Shown here in pieces: positions 34,505-45,475 of a stretch of DNA of 64,000 bases; position 1 is the first letter of the stretch, and each line of letters starts with the position of its first letter. The translations under genes and the position numbers were made by a program. The DNA is from Clarkia xantiana subsp. parviflora. Its lineage: Eukaryota; Streptophyta; Magnoliopsida; Myrtales; Onagraceae. The DNA is taken from positions 24,917,772 through 24,981,771 of the forward strand of contig JAPTYO010000010.1 of assembly GCA_036873135.1 (NCBI GenBank). The letters are read 5' to 3'. Under the pieces are notes generated by a model. It did not search any database, had not been told where the DNA came from, and saw only the letters and a program-made list of their open reading frames with translations.

Positions 34505-35215
34505 ACCATGAACGCTGTCAGCAGTCGACCTATGACAAGGTTTCGACTATCAATGAATATTTTCTAAGTGTTCCACTATGTCAGCAGTCGACATATGACA
34601 AGGTGTCGACTACTGAGGAATATTTTCTAAGTGTTCCAATATGTCAGCAGTCGACATATGACAAGGTGTCGACTACTAAGGAATAATTCTAAGTGTTCCA
34701 CCATGTCAGCATTCGACATATGACAAGGTGTCGACTACTAAGGAATATTTTCTAAGTGTTCCACCATGTCAGCAGTCGACACATGACAAGGTGTCGACTA
34801 CTAAGGACTATTTTCTAAGTGTTCCACCATGTCAGCAGCCGACACATGACAATGTGTCAACTACTAAGGAATATTTTCTAAGTGTTCCACCATGTCAGCA
34901 GGCGACACATGACAAGTTGTCGACTACTAAGGAATATTTTCTAAGTATTCCACTATGTCAGCAGACGACCCATGACGAGGAGTCAACTATCAAGAAATAT
35001 TTCTAAGTATTTTGATATGTCAGTAGACGACACATGACGAGGTGTCAACTATCAAGAAATATTTCTAAGTATTTTACTATGTCAGCAATCTACATGTGAC
35101 GAGGTGTTAACTATCAAGAAATATTTCTAAGTATTTTACTATGTCAGCAGTCGACATACGACGAGGTGTCGACTATCAAGAAATATTTCTAAGTGTTCAA
35201 CTACGATAGCTGACG
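34505..35215. repeat. Array of about eleven 62-63-bp tandem units
   Basis: Units begin ATGTCAGCAGTCGAC and end with TTTTCTAAGTGTTCCAC. Starts are near 34508, 34578, 34641, 34703, 34766, 34829, 34892, 34955, 35017, 35079 and 35141. Each unit contains GTCGAC...GTCGAC arms around CATATGACAAGGT, an imperfect inverted repeat. The 63-bp period makes a 21-aa repeat readable across the central units, but there is no independent sign of coding. Such arrays are common near the 3' end of Tat elements. Confidence 0.9.
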
Positions 35216-36788
35216 ACAGACGGCACATGACAGACGACATATGACAAAGTAGTAAACATCAATCATCGAGAAATATTCTCTAAGTGTTTCGTCATGAAGG
35301 AGATAACAATGAGCGATTATCAACTATCAACAATCAACAATCAACATTGAGCATGTCTTGATGCTATCTACGCCATGGTGCATCATGAAAACAATGATCA
35401 CTATACATGAGGGGAGTACTAATACTTACTATCATGATTATGAATTTTCAGCACTTAGCCAAAATATTGGCAGATTTGGAAAACTAAATTCAAGAGGCAA
35501 TCAAGATAGAATTGAACTTAAATGAAGTTGCGAAGGGTCCAGCCATACCCACAATTAGACTCGACACCACGAGACGACCCCGGAAAGCTGTCCACCACCG
35601 CCGGAAGTCACCCGTCGCCGCCAGAACTCCACGCGCCGATGCAGCTCCGCCACGCGCCTCTGTGAACTGCACCGTGGCCACCTCCTTTCTTCGCCGGAAT
35701 TCCGCCGGTGATGAGCCTTATATGGCTGCCCCAAAATTGCTTGGTCTTGAAATGTTCTTAGCCCCAAAATTGGCTTCTCCAAGAGTTTCTTCCTCTTCAA
35801 GAAAAGTGAGGATCTTGAAAACTATTAAGGATGAAGGTTTAACAAATGGGTATTCTCTTTCCTATTTTCCCTAATAGTGTTCACACTTTTAAATAAGTCA
35901 TAAATTCCACTCTATTTTCTATAAGTCCTTAGTATCATGACTAAGCATGTTTACATCGTTATTACAACTTGTGACATTCTATGACACGTTATATGCAATC
36001 ACACTCATATGTCACGTACCTATGATTTAATTATGATCATCTAGTTTATTTTAAGTCATGAACCATGTTGTCATCATCATATGATTGATCACATGATTTC
36101 GTCATTAATAAAACATCGTCGTATCATAAACATCGTTATCATCGCACTCGTCATGTACGTACTTAACACATCCATGATTAGTGCATCTTTATACATGTTG
36201 ACATTTAGGAATATGATCACATGCATCCATTATATATATATATATGTCGGAGCACCGGTGACAAGCTGGGTTGGTAGGTGGACGATGACTCTCGGGAGGA
36301 TTGCAACGACGGTGGTTTCTTCCTAGTCGGTGCTGGGCCGTGGCGCGGTATCTGCAGGTCGCTGGTGACAATGGTTGGCAAGGTCGCTAGTCAAGGCAGC
36401 CGGCGATAATAGTAATGGCTGGAACTGACGGCGTTGGACTGCTGGATTATACTTTAAATGGTTACAAAGGAACGGGTCAGAAGAGTGAGGCTGCAGCGGA
36501 CCGGGTCGGAAGAGCGGGGTTGCTTGGGCGAATCGACTTGCGAATGTCGATGATGGTGAACGGAAATGGCGGTCGGAATTGGGATGGTCGGAGTCGGGCA
36601 ACGTGGACGACGACTGGGGATATATTTAAAGTGGACTCCTATTGGTGGTGAAGGTGGCAGTTGAGTCCGGTTGACCTCGGGATGGGCTGTGCCACTGCGT
36701 TGCTAGAGAAGTCCAAACGTATTAGAGCCTGGAGGTACCGTGAGACACAACTATGGACGTGCTGTTGATGAAGAAAGAAGACAATGCC

Positions 36789-36789
<1 letters not shown>
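35216..36789. other. Unassigned sequence with two GC-rich blocks
   Basis: No gene was recognised. 35560-35720 and 36250-36720 are GC-rich islands (words such as CGCCGGAA, GGTGGACG) in AT-rich sequence, with open frames on both strands that look like composition effects. They may be pieces of LTRs or leaders of unidentified elements; borders were not found. Confidence 0.4.

Positions 36790-36821
<32 letters not shown>
36790..36821. repeat. (TAA)n microsatellite
   Basis: About ten TAA units, just upstream of the LINE leader. A second, shorter AAT run lies at about 39740-39756 inside the hAT-type element. Confidence 0.93.
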
Positions 36822-37060
36822 CGAATCTATTGGAATTATTTTTTGAAGTTTGTTCGGCAGTCACTGTTTACACATTCCCCCTGAAACCCTTGAGAATGGA
36901 GTTCCCTCTCCAACGATAGCCTCAGCCATTGCTCCCCCTTTCTCGTCTAATCTCGTCCTAATCTAAGTGATAGCTCTATCCCCCTGATTTTCCACAGCAA
37001 CAATTCCACAATGTACTATCAAGTATATTTCTCCCTAACCACAAGTTTAATCCACCCGTA

Positions 37061-40000
37061 ATGGTCATTTCAGCAATAACTCCAAACACTATGCAGAACC
37101 AGAGACGAAGTGCAAACAATCATCACTCTGAAACACCCTGCTGCAGCGGTGACGAAGGTCTACTGGGAGCAGAGGCAGTCACGTCTCCACCATCAATGCA
37201 ACACGCAAACCCTCCTTTCACATCACCTCCTCCCAATTCTCCCATAAATTCCTCAGCTCCGCTTAATCCTGCTCACCACACTTTCTTTGCAAAATTCCAC
37301 ATTCGACAAACAAACTCCGACGAACCTTCAAGATGCTTTCCCCAAGCTCCAATCTGCCCTACGATTGCCCATAAACGAACCCCATCCCCGCATGAAGCTT
37401 GGAGCAAGTAAGGGTATCCCCATAGACATCCTACGCGCCGTCTCACGCGCTTCCATCGCAGCTACTCGTCGTTGACGCGCTCGGCGCGTGCGTGCCACCT
37501 CCTGCCTTGCCCAACGACGAGTCAAAATACATCGGACTTCAGCTCCGTGCCTTCCCGCCCCGCTCAATTTCCCCGCAGAACTGGGCTCCCTCCTCGAAGG
37601 CCATTGCCCATATCCCTCCGTCCGCCCCAACCTAGAAGCAAGCCGGAGCCCAAAGGGAGTAATGGATCGGACGCTCTGGGCCGAACTGCTACTCCGCCGA
37701 CCCAGCTAATAGTGGACGCGGCTGTTATTCGCTATCTTCGGGCCCAAATTGACGAACAGAAGAAGCGAGCCCAATCTGGAGTTCTGCACCACAATAAGCC
37801 CACCGAAGATACCTCCTCGACCGGACCAGCTCTGAACCCAGCGAATCAACACTCTGCGAATCGAGCGAAATTAACTAAACCACTCCGGTTTCCTCGTGGA
37901 GTCAACCCGGAATCATCGGCTGGACCAGTTTCTTCTCCTCAAACCGAGGTAATGGACCAGGTCGATTGGTCCTTAATTCTGGCTGGTAGATTTTTACATA
38001 ATAACAAGATTAGACGCGACCTTCTGGATATTTGTGTGAATCAATTTTGGAAAATTACCAGTCCCCCAGAAATTCATGTTAGGAGAGACCAAAAAATCTC
38101 ATTTGCATTTAAAAACGCTCAAGATGTTAAAGAAGTGTTTGGAAATAGTCCTTACAACATAGATGGGTCCCTCCTAATCCTGACGGATTGTAACACAGTT
38201 AATGATGTACCAGAGGTAATTTCTGCTCAAAATGTCCCTTCGTGGATAGAGATAAGGAATATCCCGTCAGGATCTATGAATTTAGCAACAGTTAGAAGAA
38301 TTGCCTCCTGTGCGGAACAAATTCTACTATTTGGGGAAAATTTCGCTAAACCCTGGGAGATTGCTTTTCCCAGGGTCCTTGTTGCTATGGATTTAGATAG
38401 ACCTGCTGTGCTAGGAATGTTCCTAGAAAACAGCCCTACAGATAGACCGGTCACCATCCAGTATCGTAACGGCCTCCCGTGCAATACGTGCGGGTACTTT
38501 GGCCATAAAGAGAAACAATGCCCTACCCCGAAACATCTAGTTGAGGAACAGTTGCTTTACTGTAAGCAATTGATCAATAGCCAGCCTGGGATGCGAGCCA
38601 TGGAAAGGATTGATAACGTTCTCTACTCTGCGAGAAATAACAAAGGTGGTGACCGCCTCCTCAGCTGGATCAGTTGGGTCCCCGAAAAGGGATTCAAACC
38701 CTCAGGGAGCGGTTCAGGTCCGAAAGCAAAAGCGAAGCCCCCAAAGACCGGAAGTGAGTATCATGCAGAGTCCTCTTCGAGTAGAACCCCACGGGGCGGC
38801 CAGGAACAGCAACTGAGGGATCATACGACGGATACCCGCTTCCATGAGTTTCTCAATGCGGTATTAGCTCTAGCAGCTCCCCACTTCCTCCAACAGAACT
38901 TTGGAAACCATTACTCAGGACAGCCTATCCCGCCCCACTTCATGAGTCCACAACCGCTTTCTTCCACCTGGCCCACCACCATGACCACCCAACCTCCGCT
39001 CTTACCCCCCTACCGGCATCCTATCTCTAGAACCCCCAGCTCCTAGGAACCGACAGCCAGATGCCACCATGGAACATGCCTACCCCCCAACCTGGAGCCT
39101 CATACCCCGGACCTACGACCTATACCTTCACCCAACCCCGCCCTGACCCCTGGTCTCCTCCGATAGACCATACCATATTCGTCCCCATGAGCAGCCCAGA
39201 GACATTTATACAACTTCCCGCCTCCCACCCACTATCTCCACTCTCCAACCTAGCCATGCAGTTACACGGGCGCATTGAATCAACTCACCACTCCCCCTGC
39301 CCATCCCTTCCGGAGTTTGATTACGGCTAGGGGTGAAACCGGTTCGGTCGGACAAGTTTTTTAGTTATTTCAGTCGGGGTCCGATTTATTCGGACCGGTT
39401 TTTTTCAACAAAAAAATCCGACCAAAAATCCGTATGGAAAAAAATAAACCGTCCATATTTAGTACGGTTTTTCGGTTCGGTTTTCGGTTTAAACCGAAAA
39501 TCCGAACATAATAATGAATATTTAAAATATCTCCAATTTTTACTAGTAGATCACATTAAATTACCCATTAATCAAATTATGTTGAATACTAAATAAAATT
39601 TCATACAACTCATACTTATAGAATATACTCAAAGTTCCAAAATTAATAATAAGAGAAATTTGAAACTACCGTGAATTCAAACGTAAAAAATATAGAGGAA
39701 TGGAGAAGATAATTTGATTACCAATAATAAAAATGAAAGTAATAATAATAATAATAATATTAAAGAAAAATATTTGATTTTCTTAAGAAAAAACTTTAAG
39801 TTATCTTAATAATATATAATATATATCATATTATATTATAATTTGATATAACTTCGGTCTAGTTCGGTCTCCACGGTTTTTTAAACACGAGGACCGAACC
39901 GAACCAAAAAACCAAATATTACCTAAAAAATCCGACCACACACCAAACGGTCTATGTACGGTTCGGTTTTTTCGGACCGGTCCGGATCGGTTTTTTGCGA

Positions 40001-40106
40001 TTTTTCGGTCTTACCGGATTTTACTTTCAGCCCTAATTACGGCCTAGGGTTGGATGAGCTACAGCTACACATGCTCGCTGAATGGTCTCGGAGGAGAACA
40101 ACATGA
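37061..40106 (+). pseudogene. LINE ORF1 (DUF4283 and CCHC zinc knuckle)
   Basis: The N-terminal part is readable across two frame changes (about 37287-37472), including SKGIPIDILRAVSRASIAAT. The main frame (to TAG at 39044-39046) has the DUF4283-like region at about 37950-38440 (DWSLILAGRFLHNNKIRRD, VPSWIEIRNIPSG) and the knuckle CNTCGYFGHKEKQC (CX2CX4HX4C) near 38481-38522. After a frameshift, a Pro-rich tail (39061 on) runs into the hAT-type insertion at 39328 and resumes at 40044, ending in TGA at 40104-40106. ORF1 proteins bind LINE RNA. The copy is inactive. Confidence 0.75.
39328..40035. mobile_element. 708-bp non-autonomous hAT-type element
   Basis: The ends are TAGGGGTGAAACC and, inverted, TAGGGCTGAAAG. 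The exact 8-bp duplication ATTACGGC lies on both sides (39320-39327 and 40036-40043). An 8-bp TSD with short TAGGG/CAGGG-type ends fits hAT elements. Inside are many ACCGGTTCGG / CCGAACCGG words in both directions and AT-rich centre sequence; no transposase. The open frame at 39333-39596 is incidental. Removing it with one TSD copy leaves the LINE ORF1 frame continuous. Confidence 0.88.
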
Positions 40107-40720
40107 ACAGTACGAAACCCACCTCCCCGACCTCCCCTCAAACAAAAATTGAGGAACTCATGCCCTTTGACCTAAACTCTGATCCACCAGAAATGGAGGA
40201 AGTAGCCAAATCCCCTCAGGCGGATAAGGCTCCTATGGTAACCCAATAGATTCTTTGAACCGAGCCCCCACAGGCGGGCGAGAGCGTCGAGCCCCCTCAG
40301 GCGGGCGAGAGCGTCGAGCCCCCACAGGCGGGCAAGACACCTGAATCCTTGCAGGCTGATATGGTAATCGAACCCCCTTATGCGGGTGAGGCAGAAGGAT
40401 GGATCAGACGCCCAGGAAAGGAGCCAATGGAATCTGAAGAGGAGGCCCAGCCTACCAAAAGAGCTCGTAATGCCCCGATCATACCACCTCCACCTCCAAG
40501 GCGCAACGCTCCTCGTAGAGGTGCAAGAATTTCTGTCAGCCTAAGACCCTTTTACGATCGTGCATCCCGCCAATTGGCCCCGCGGTACCCCATCATCCAT
40601 GGGGTAATTCGTTTACAGCATAGATGTCTTTGTTTTCACTGCCCTTTATGTGATTGTTTAGATGCTATCCAGAATGCTAGTACGATAGATCCCCTTCAGG
40701 ATCTGCCGGAATTACGATGA
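40103..40720 (+). pseudogene. Intermediate LINE ORF between ORF1 and ORF2
   Basis: The ATG at 40103 overlaps the ORF1 stop as ATGA (40103-40106). The frame runs to TGA at 40718-40720 and is broken by TAG and TGA at about 40248-40259. The product of about 205 codons has EPPQAGESV repeats (27-bp minisatellite, about 40259-40335), a basic Pro-rich segment (PTKRARNAPIIPPPPPRRN) and a Cys/His-rich end (HRCLCFHCPLCDCLD). Whether it is a separate protein or the normal ORF1 C-terminus is unclear. Confidence 0.5.
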
Positions 40721-43154
40721 AAATACTAGCTTGGAACTGTCAGGGGGTGGGCAATAATCTAACAGTTCAACATATTAGAAATATTATTAATATCCATAAT
40801 CCTAGTATAGTATTTATAGCAGAGGTAAATAGTCAATTAGATAGAATGAAACTAACTCTTAGTAAAGCGGGCCTAGTGGACATGCTGTGTGTTCAACCAG
40901 AAGAAACTAGAGGTGGCCTAATCCTGGCCTGGGAAGATCGATTCAACATTGAGATAACCTCAACTTCCCAAAACGCCATCCATACTGTCATAACCCAGTG
41001 CCAAAACACAGTCAAATGGGAAGGGTCTTTCATTTACGCCCCTTCAAAAGCCATAAAACGAGCGGAATTTCGGGACAACATCGCCTCCTACAGAGACTCA
41101 AGACCAACTGATTCCCCCTGGATGATCATTGGGGACTTTAACGACATCTGGAGCTTCGAGGAAAAGGAAGGAGGGAATCCAGTGCTCACATCAAGAATTC
41201 TCCAGTCCCACACCAGATCTGACTCTCTAGATCTGATGAACTTAGGATTCTCAGGACAACGCTACACCTGGTCTAACAGACGGGATCCACCTGACAACGT
41301 CAGGGAATGATTGGATAGAGCCTTCAGCAATCCATCATGGCAATTTCTCTTCCCTTCTGCAAACATCCGGCACCTCGAAATTATTGCATCTGATCAGTGT
41401 CCCATATTTCTCGACGGTATCTCGGAGAATCAAGATCGAAAAAGAAACAGACCTTTCCGTTTCGAGACTATGTGGCTCGACCACCTCTTATTCCTAGAGA
41501 CGCTGCGGAATTCCTGGAATCAGACACCAATCGGAAACCCTCAGTCACGCCTCTGCCCAAAACTACGTCTCTTCAAAGCAGACATCAGAAAATGGAATAG
41601 GACAATATTCGGCCATATAGATATCTTCATTCGGAATTGCCTCCAGGAAATCAACTTGAAACGGGAGAACAACGAGACAGGAGGTCAAATCAAGCAGTCC
41701 ATTAATCAATTGAGGGGTCTGTACAACTTCCAGGAAACCATGTGGAGGCAGAAATCTAGACAACTCTGGCTTTCAGCGGGAGACCGCAACACCAAATTTT
41801 TCCACGCCTACACCATTGCTAGAAGAAGAAGAAACTCATTGTTAAGGGTGGAACTGGAGGATGGGTCAGTATTGGAGGAACCTATTACTGTAAAAAATCA
41901 TGTCCACAACTTCTATGTTGAGCTTTCCAAGCCCAAAGTGATTTAGCTCCACAAACTTCCCCGAACTTTAACATTCTCAGAATTGGAGAGACGGAAAGCA
42001 ATCGCCTCTGTGAGCAAATCACAGGCACAGAAAGAGACACGGCCACCGCTCAACTTGGTCCGGACAAAGCACCCGGCATGGACGGATACCCCGCTCGATT
42101 CTTCCACAGCACTAAGGAAATTACAGGGTCAGATTTGTCCACGGCAACCATAAACTTCTTTCAGGAAGGTCGTATGGAACCTGAAACCAATGAAACTATT
42201 TTGGTCCTCATACCGAAATGCGAGCACCCCACAAAAATGAAGGACTGGAGACCAATTGGACTTTGCAATACAACCTACAAGATTATCGCAAAAATCCTAG
42301 CCAATAGAATAAGACCGGTAATCTCAGATTTGATCTCCCCGTTTCAAACAGCATTTGTCCCCAGACGTACGATTACGGACAACACATTCTTAGCTCAGGA
42401 ACTGCTCCATACAATCAAACTGAGAAGGGCAGGACGGAAAGGTCTATTCGCACTCAAACTGGACATGAGCAAGGCTTACGACAGAATCGAATGGCATTTT
42501 CTTTCCGCGACCATAGTTAGCATGGCATTTCCCCCAAAGTTCATCAACTGGATTATGGAGTGCGTCTCCACGAGTACAATCAGGATCCTAATAAACGGGG
42601 AACTTACGTCGAATTTCAAACCAACTAGGGGACTAAGACAAGGCGACCCTCTCTCACCGTACCTCTTCATTATCGTGGCCCAGATGCTATCCCAAGAACT
42701 ATCAAGAGCTCAACAGGATGGACGCATCCGAGGGATAAAACCAGGTAAATTAACGCAGGAATTCAACCACCTTCTGTTCGCCGATGATAGCTTCTTGTTC
42801 TTAGAGGCGACGTCGGAAAACGCGCTAAACTTAAGCCAGGTTCTGGATACATATCAAGCTGAGTCAGGCCAGCTCATCAACTACAGCAAATCCAGCATCC
42901 TATTCAGTCCAAATGTCTCTGATCAAGACTCTTTAAACATCGGCCACATCCTCGGAGTCCGAGACTTGTTACCTGATGAAATTTATTTAGGGTTGCCCAC
43001 AGACTTGGCACGAAACCGGAAACAAATAGGGGAGCGAATCATTCAAAGGACAACAGCGAGAATCCAGGGATGGATGAACAAGCTTCTCTCCCCAGCAGGA
43101 AGGGAAGTACTCATCAAATCTGTCATTATGAGGAATTGTGTCATATGGGACTGA
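40717..43154 (+). pseudogene. LINE ORF2: AP endonuclease and reverse transcriptase, truncated
   Basis: The start ATG overlaps the previous stop as ATGA (40717-40720). The endonuclease begins MKILAWNCQGVGNN and has GDFNDIW near 41130. TGA at 41308-41310 interrupts it (a CGA-to-TGA change is likely, since the family has Arg-Leu-Asp there), and the frame goes on with LDRAFSNPSW. A stop at 41944-41946 and a shift precede the RT frame (42078-43154), which has the RT landmarks LVLIPK, DWRPIGLCN, KLDMSKAYDRIEW, TRGLRQGDPLSPYLF and catalytic FADDS (42778-42792). RNase H and the C-terminal zinc region are missing. ORF2 would nick target DNA and reverse-transcribe; this copy cannot. Confidence 0.87.
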
Positions 43155-43250
43155 AAATCTTGAGATACATCTATACTGTGTGTCTCGCCTATTAGAGTAT
43201 TATATCTTCTTAACAGTTATATTTTCTGATGTGCCTGTTGTGATTTATAG

Positions 43251-43993
43251 GGAACTCCACGATAATTAAGGACTGGTTCTGTGACTACATTCCTGATGGA
43301 AACAGGACAGCAAACAAGGTAACTTCATGGACTTGAATGCTGTATTTTACACTTGAGAAACTCAGAGTAAATTACTCTATTTGATTCCTGTGTGATCTGG
43401 TCAGAATAAGGTTCTCAAATATAAAAACATTATGATTCTATCTTTATAGGTGATAGTAATATTCAGCTCCTTATGTTGATATGTTGCCATAAAATAACCG
43501 ATGAAGGATTATTCTATGTATTAAAGACTTCACTTGCCAAACAGCTTCACAGATAAACACTCTTAACATACTTTTTTTTCCATGTTTTGCAAACAGATAA
43601 AACTCTAGCTTTCGCATATATTGGGTGAATAAGCTTTCGCTCTGATTTATTGTTTGATTTTTCCGGTTTCATATGTGTTTATAATGTCACCTAATGACAA
43701 CAATTAATTGTGATTTTTTTGCTTTATATGTGTGCTTTTCTTTTCTTTTCCTCGAATTATATTCATCGGTTGGTGAATCATCTTGTGAGGTCAAACTTTA
43801 TAACCTTAATAAGCATAGATGATTCACACAATGTATAATCAGTGAATTGTTTGTTGGAGTTACAGATTGATGTTAAAGCATACAGGTTGTTGATTCGGTT
43901 GGTTTGTATTTTTATTTGTTGGAAGAATTGGAAAGCATAGTAGATGAAAGTGATGGTGGATACTATTCAGCAGTGGATGGATGCTCTTTTTAG
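43251..43993 (+). pseudogene. Two phase-compatible orphan exons of an unrecognised gene
   Basis: Exon-like segment 43251-43318 (acceptor TTATAG, donor AAG|GTAACT) reads NSTIIKDWFCDYIPDGNRTA in its open frame. Segment 43886-43993 (acceptor CATACAG) reads VVDSVGLYFYLLEELESIVD and on to a TAG. The two join in phase 0, which would be unlikely by chance. I do not recognise the family. They could be the last exons of a gene destroyed by the LINE region, or a gene fragment carried by a mobile element. Nothing upstream continues the frame. Confidence 0.35.
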
Positions 43994-44631
43994 AGTTGGA
44001 TCATTAAAAGAATGAGATCTGGCCAATATGTTCGATGGGTAACTTATGTTTAATTTTTCATATTTACTAAATTATTTTCCATCTGACTGTTCAACATTTC
44101 AGAATTAAGTGAATGTTTGATTAGATAAATATTTTACAGTTGATGATCAGTTTTAAGTATTTTGGAGAACTTTGAGAAGCAGCTAAATAAAATTTGGTTG
44201 GAATAGAGGAGCACAAAAATGAAGTCATGTGATTATTGGTGTGTAAGACGTAAGAACAGTTGAATTTGGGGAATGGGCGTCGTTGGCAAATAAGCTCTTG
44301 CAAATGTTACGTACAATCAATTTTTTTTTATCAATTCGAATGTCGTGGATTTGTCCATAATATCTGAAAATATGAATCACAAGCCAATGAAATTGAAATA
44401 TTGCTAGACATCCTTATCAGTAAGTTCTCAATGTATGAATTTCGAGATTTTGCCACTACTAGCGATTCAAAGATTTTGTGGGAAGAAATTACTTATTCTT
44501 CTTGATGGATCGATTCGCTTGGTTAATGGAGTAGAACTATCGAAATTTACTATGCTTAATTTTATTCAATAATTTATCATAATGATTTATCAAATATATT
44601 ATTATATTTATATATATACATACCGAATTAT
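43994..44631. other. AT-rich sequence, no gene seen
   Basis: No coding or structured feature is evident before the hairpin at 44632. It may belong to a Helitron-like unit (see findings). Confidence 0.4.
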
Positions 44632-44648
44632 CTCGTGCGTTGCACGAG
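44632..44648. repeat. GC-rich hairpin of Helitron 3'-end type
   Basis: CTCGTGC-GTT-GCACGAG forms a perfect 7-bp stem with a 3-nt loop, in otherwise AT-rich sequence. Plant Helitrons often end in a CGTGCGTTGCACG-type hairpin followed by CTRR. Here no CTRR lies directly behind it (the nearest CTAG is about 50 nt downstream), so the call is tentative. Confidence 0.35.
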
Positions 44649-44659
44649 GAAAGTACCCA

Positions 44660-45475
44660 TGTATTAACATAATATACATACATAAATTAGAGAGTACAAC
44701 TAGTTATTGTAAATCAAGAAAAAATAAATAAATAAACAAAGAAGGTCGATTGCTTCAAATTTCGGTGGATATCAGTTTTTCTTTTTTCTTCGTTGTGTTT
44801 TTTTACATGTAAACCACTCATCTATATATACTAACATTAGCACCTAGGGATTAATCTAACTTAGAAAATATAACTGCTAATTTATTCTAACAATTAATGC
44901 TAAATATTCTAAACATTAAACTAAGTATTTAGAACCATACTCTACAATAAATACATATAACTACCTTAATATTGCATGAGAATTCTTAGAAGCTTCGTGA
45001 CTTGTCATATTTAGACATTTTCTCATTTAGCGCGTCAAATGTCACACATATCACACGTGGTCTAACATTAGGTATTTACATTAACTAATACATGATTTAT
45101 ATAGAAATGAGTATATTACATAATATTAATACCAAAACAAATCAAAGGCCTTTACTTATACCCGACACACGTGTGAACCGGGCCGAAGCGTTCTGGTCTT
45201 CTGGACTCTGGTAGAATCACAGAGAAGAGAACGAACGAACAAAGCAAAGAGTCGCTGTTGAGTGCTTCTCCTTCCTTCACTTCTCTTATCACTTTGCCTT
45301 CCTCAATCTGTTGTCTTCTACCTGCCTTGCCTTCCCTTGCCTTGCCTTGCCTTCTTCCGTCCTGCTTCAAAACTCCTTAATTTTGTGGCTGGAGCTACAA
45401 CCAGGCATCATCAATCCGCTCAACGAAGCTATTTAAGGCAAAATTTTGGATTTTTTTTATTTATTTTAAAGGCAG
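44660..45475. other. Upstream region and leader of CLPP5
   Basis: AT-rich to about 45140, then the probable promoter and leader. The leader has CT-rich repeats (CTTGCCTTCC-type) at 45250-45360. A T-rich stretch ending in AAAGGCAG just before the ATG could be the acceptor of a leader intron. Confidence 0.5.
45168..45173. promoter_or_regulatory. G-box (CACGTG) upstream of CLPP5
   Basis: The palindromic context ACACACGTGTG lies about 300 bp before the start codon. G-boxes bind bZIP/bHLH factors and are frequent in plastid-protein gene promoters; activity here is inferred. Confidence 0.4.

Larger units (their letters stand above)
20540..35215 (+). mobile_element. Element B: Tat-like Gypsy element lacking RT and integrase
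   Basis: Layout: LTR end (to 21180), PBS, gag (21232-23374), protease (23275-23634), second gag-like segment (23827-24396), repeats (24836-25250 and 25341-25830), antisense gene (34113-26310, minus), G tract and 63-bp tandem array. No RT, RNase H or integrase remains anywhere along the + strand, so the copy is non-autonomous. A Copia element (26921-32300) sits in the antisense gene. The order gag-PR upstream with an antisense extra ORF before the 3' LTR is known for the Tat lineage. A 3' LTR matching the left end was not found, so the right border is uncertain. Confidence 0.65.
36836..43154 (+). mobile_element. L1-type LINE, 3'-truncated, interrupted by an hAT-type element
   Basis: Plant L1 layout: leader, ORF1 with a DUF4283-like domain and CCHC knuckle, an intermediate ORF, and ORF2 with endonuclease and reverse transcriptase. 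The 3' part of ORF2 (after KSVIM near 43130), 3' UTR and poly(A) tail are missing. LINEs are normally truncated at the 5' end, so the loss must have happened after insertion. ORFs contain several stops and shifts. The left border is approximate. Confidence 0.85.

Noticed and set aside
34728..35006. 92-residue protein with 21-residue repeats
   Set aside because: It is a tandem DNA array with a 63-bp period; flanking units break the frame and there is no promoter or homologue evidence.
34505..35215. Possible CRISPR array
   Set aside because: Units are contiguous tandem repeats with no unique spacers, and the DNA is plant nuclear.
35512..35874. 120-aa Arg/Ala/Pro-rich ORF
   Set aside because: There are equally long frames on the opposite strand and no recognisable domain; probably GC-rich repeat sequence.
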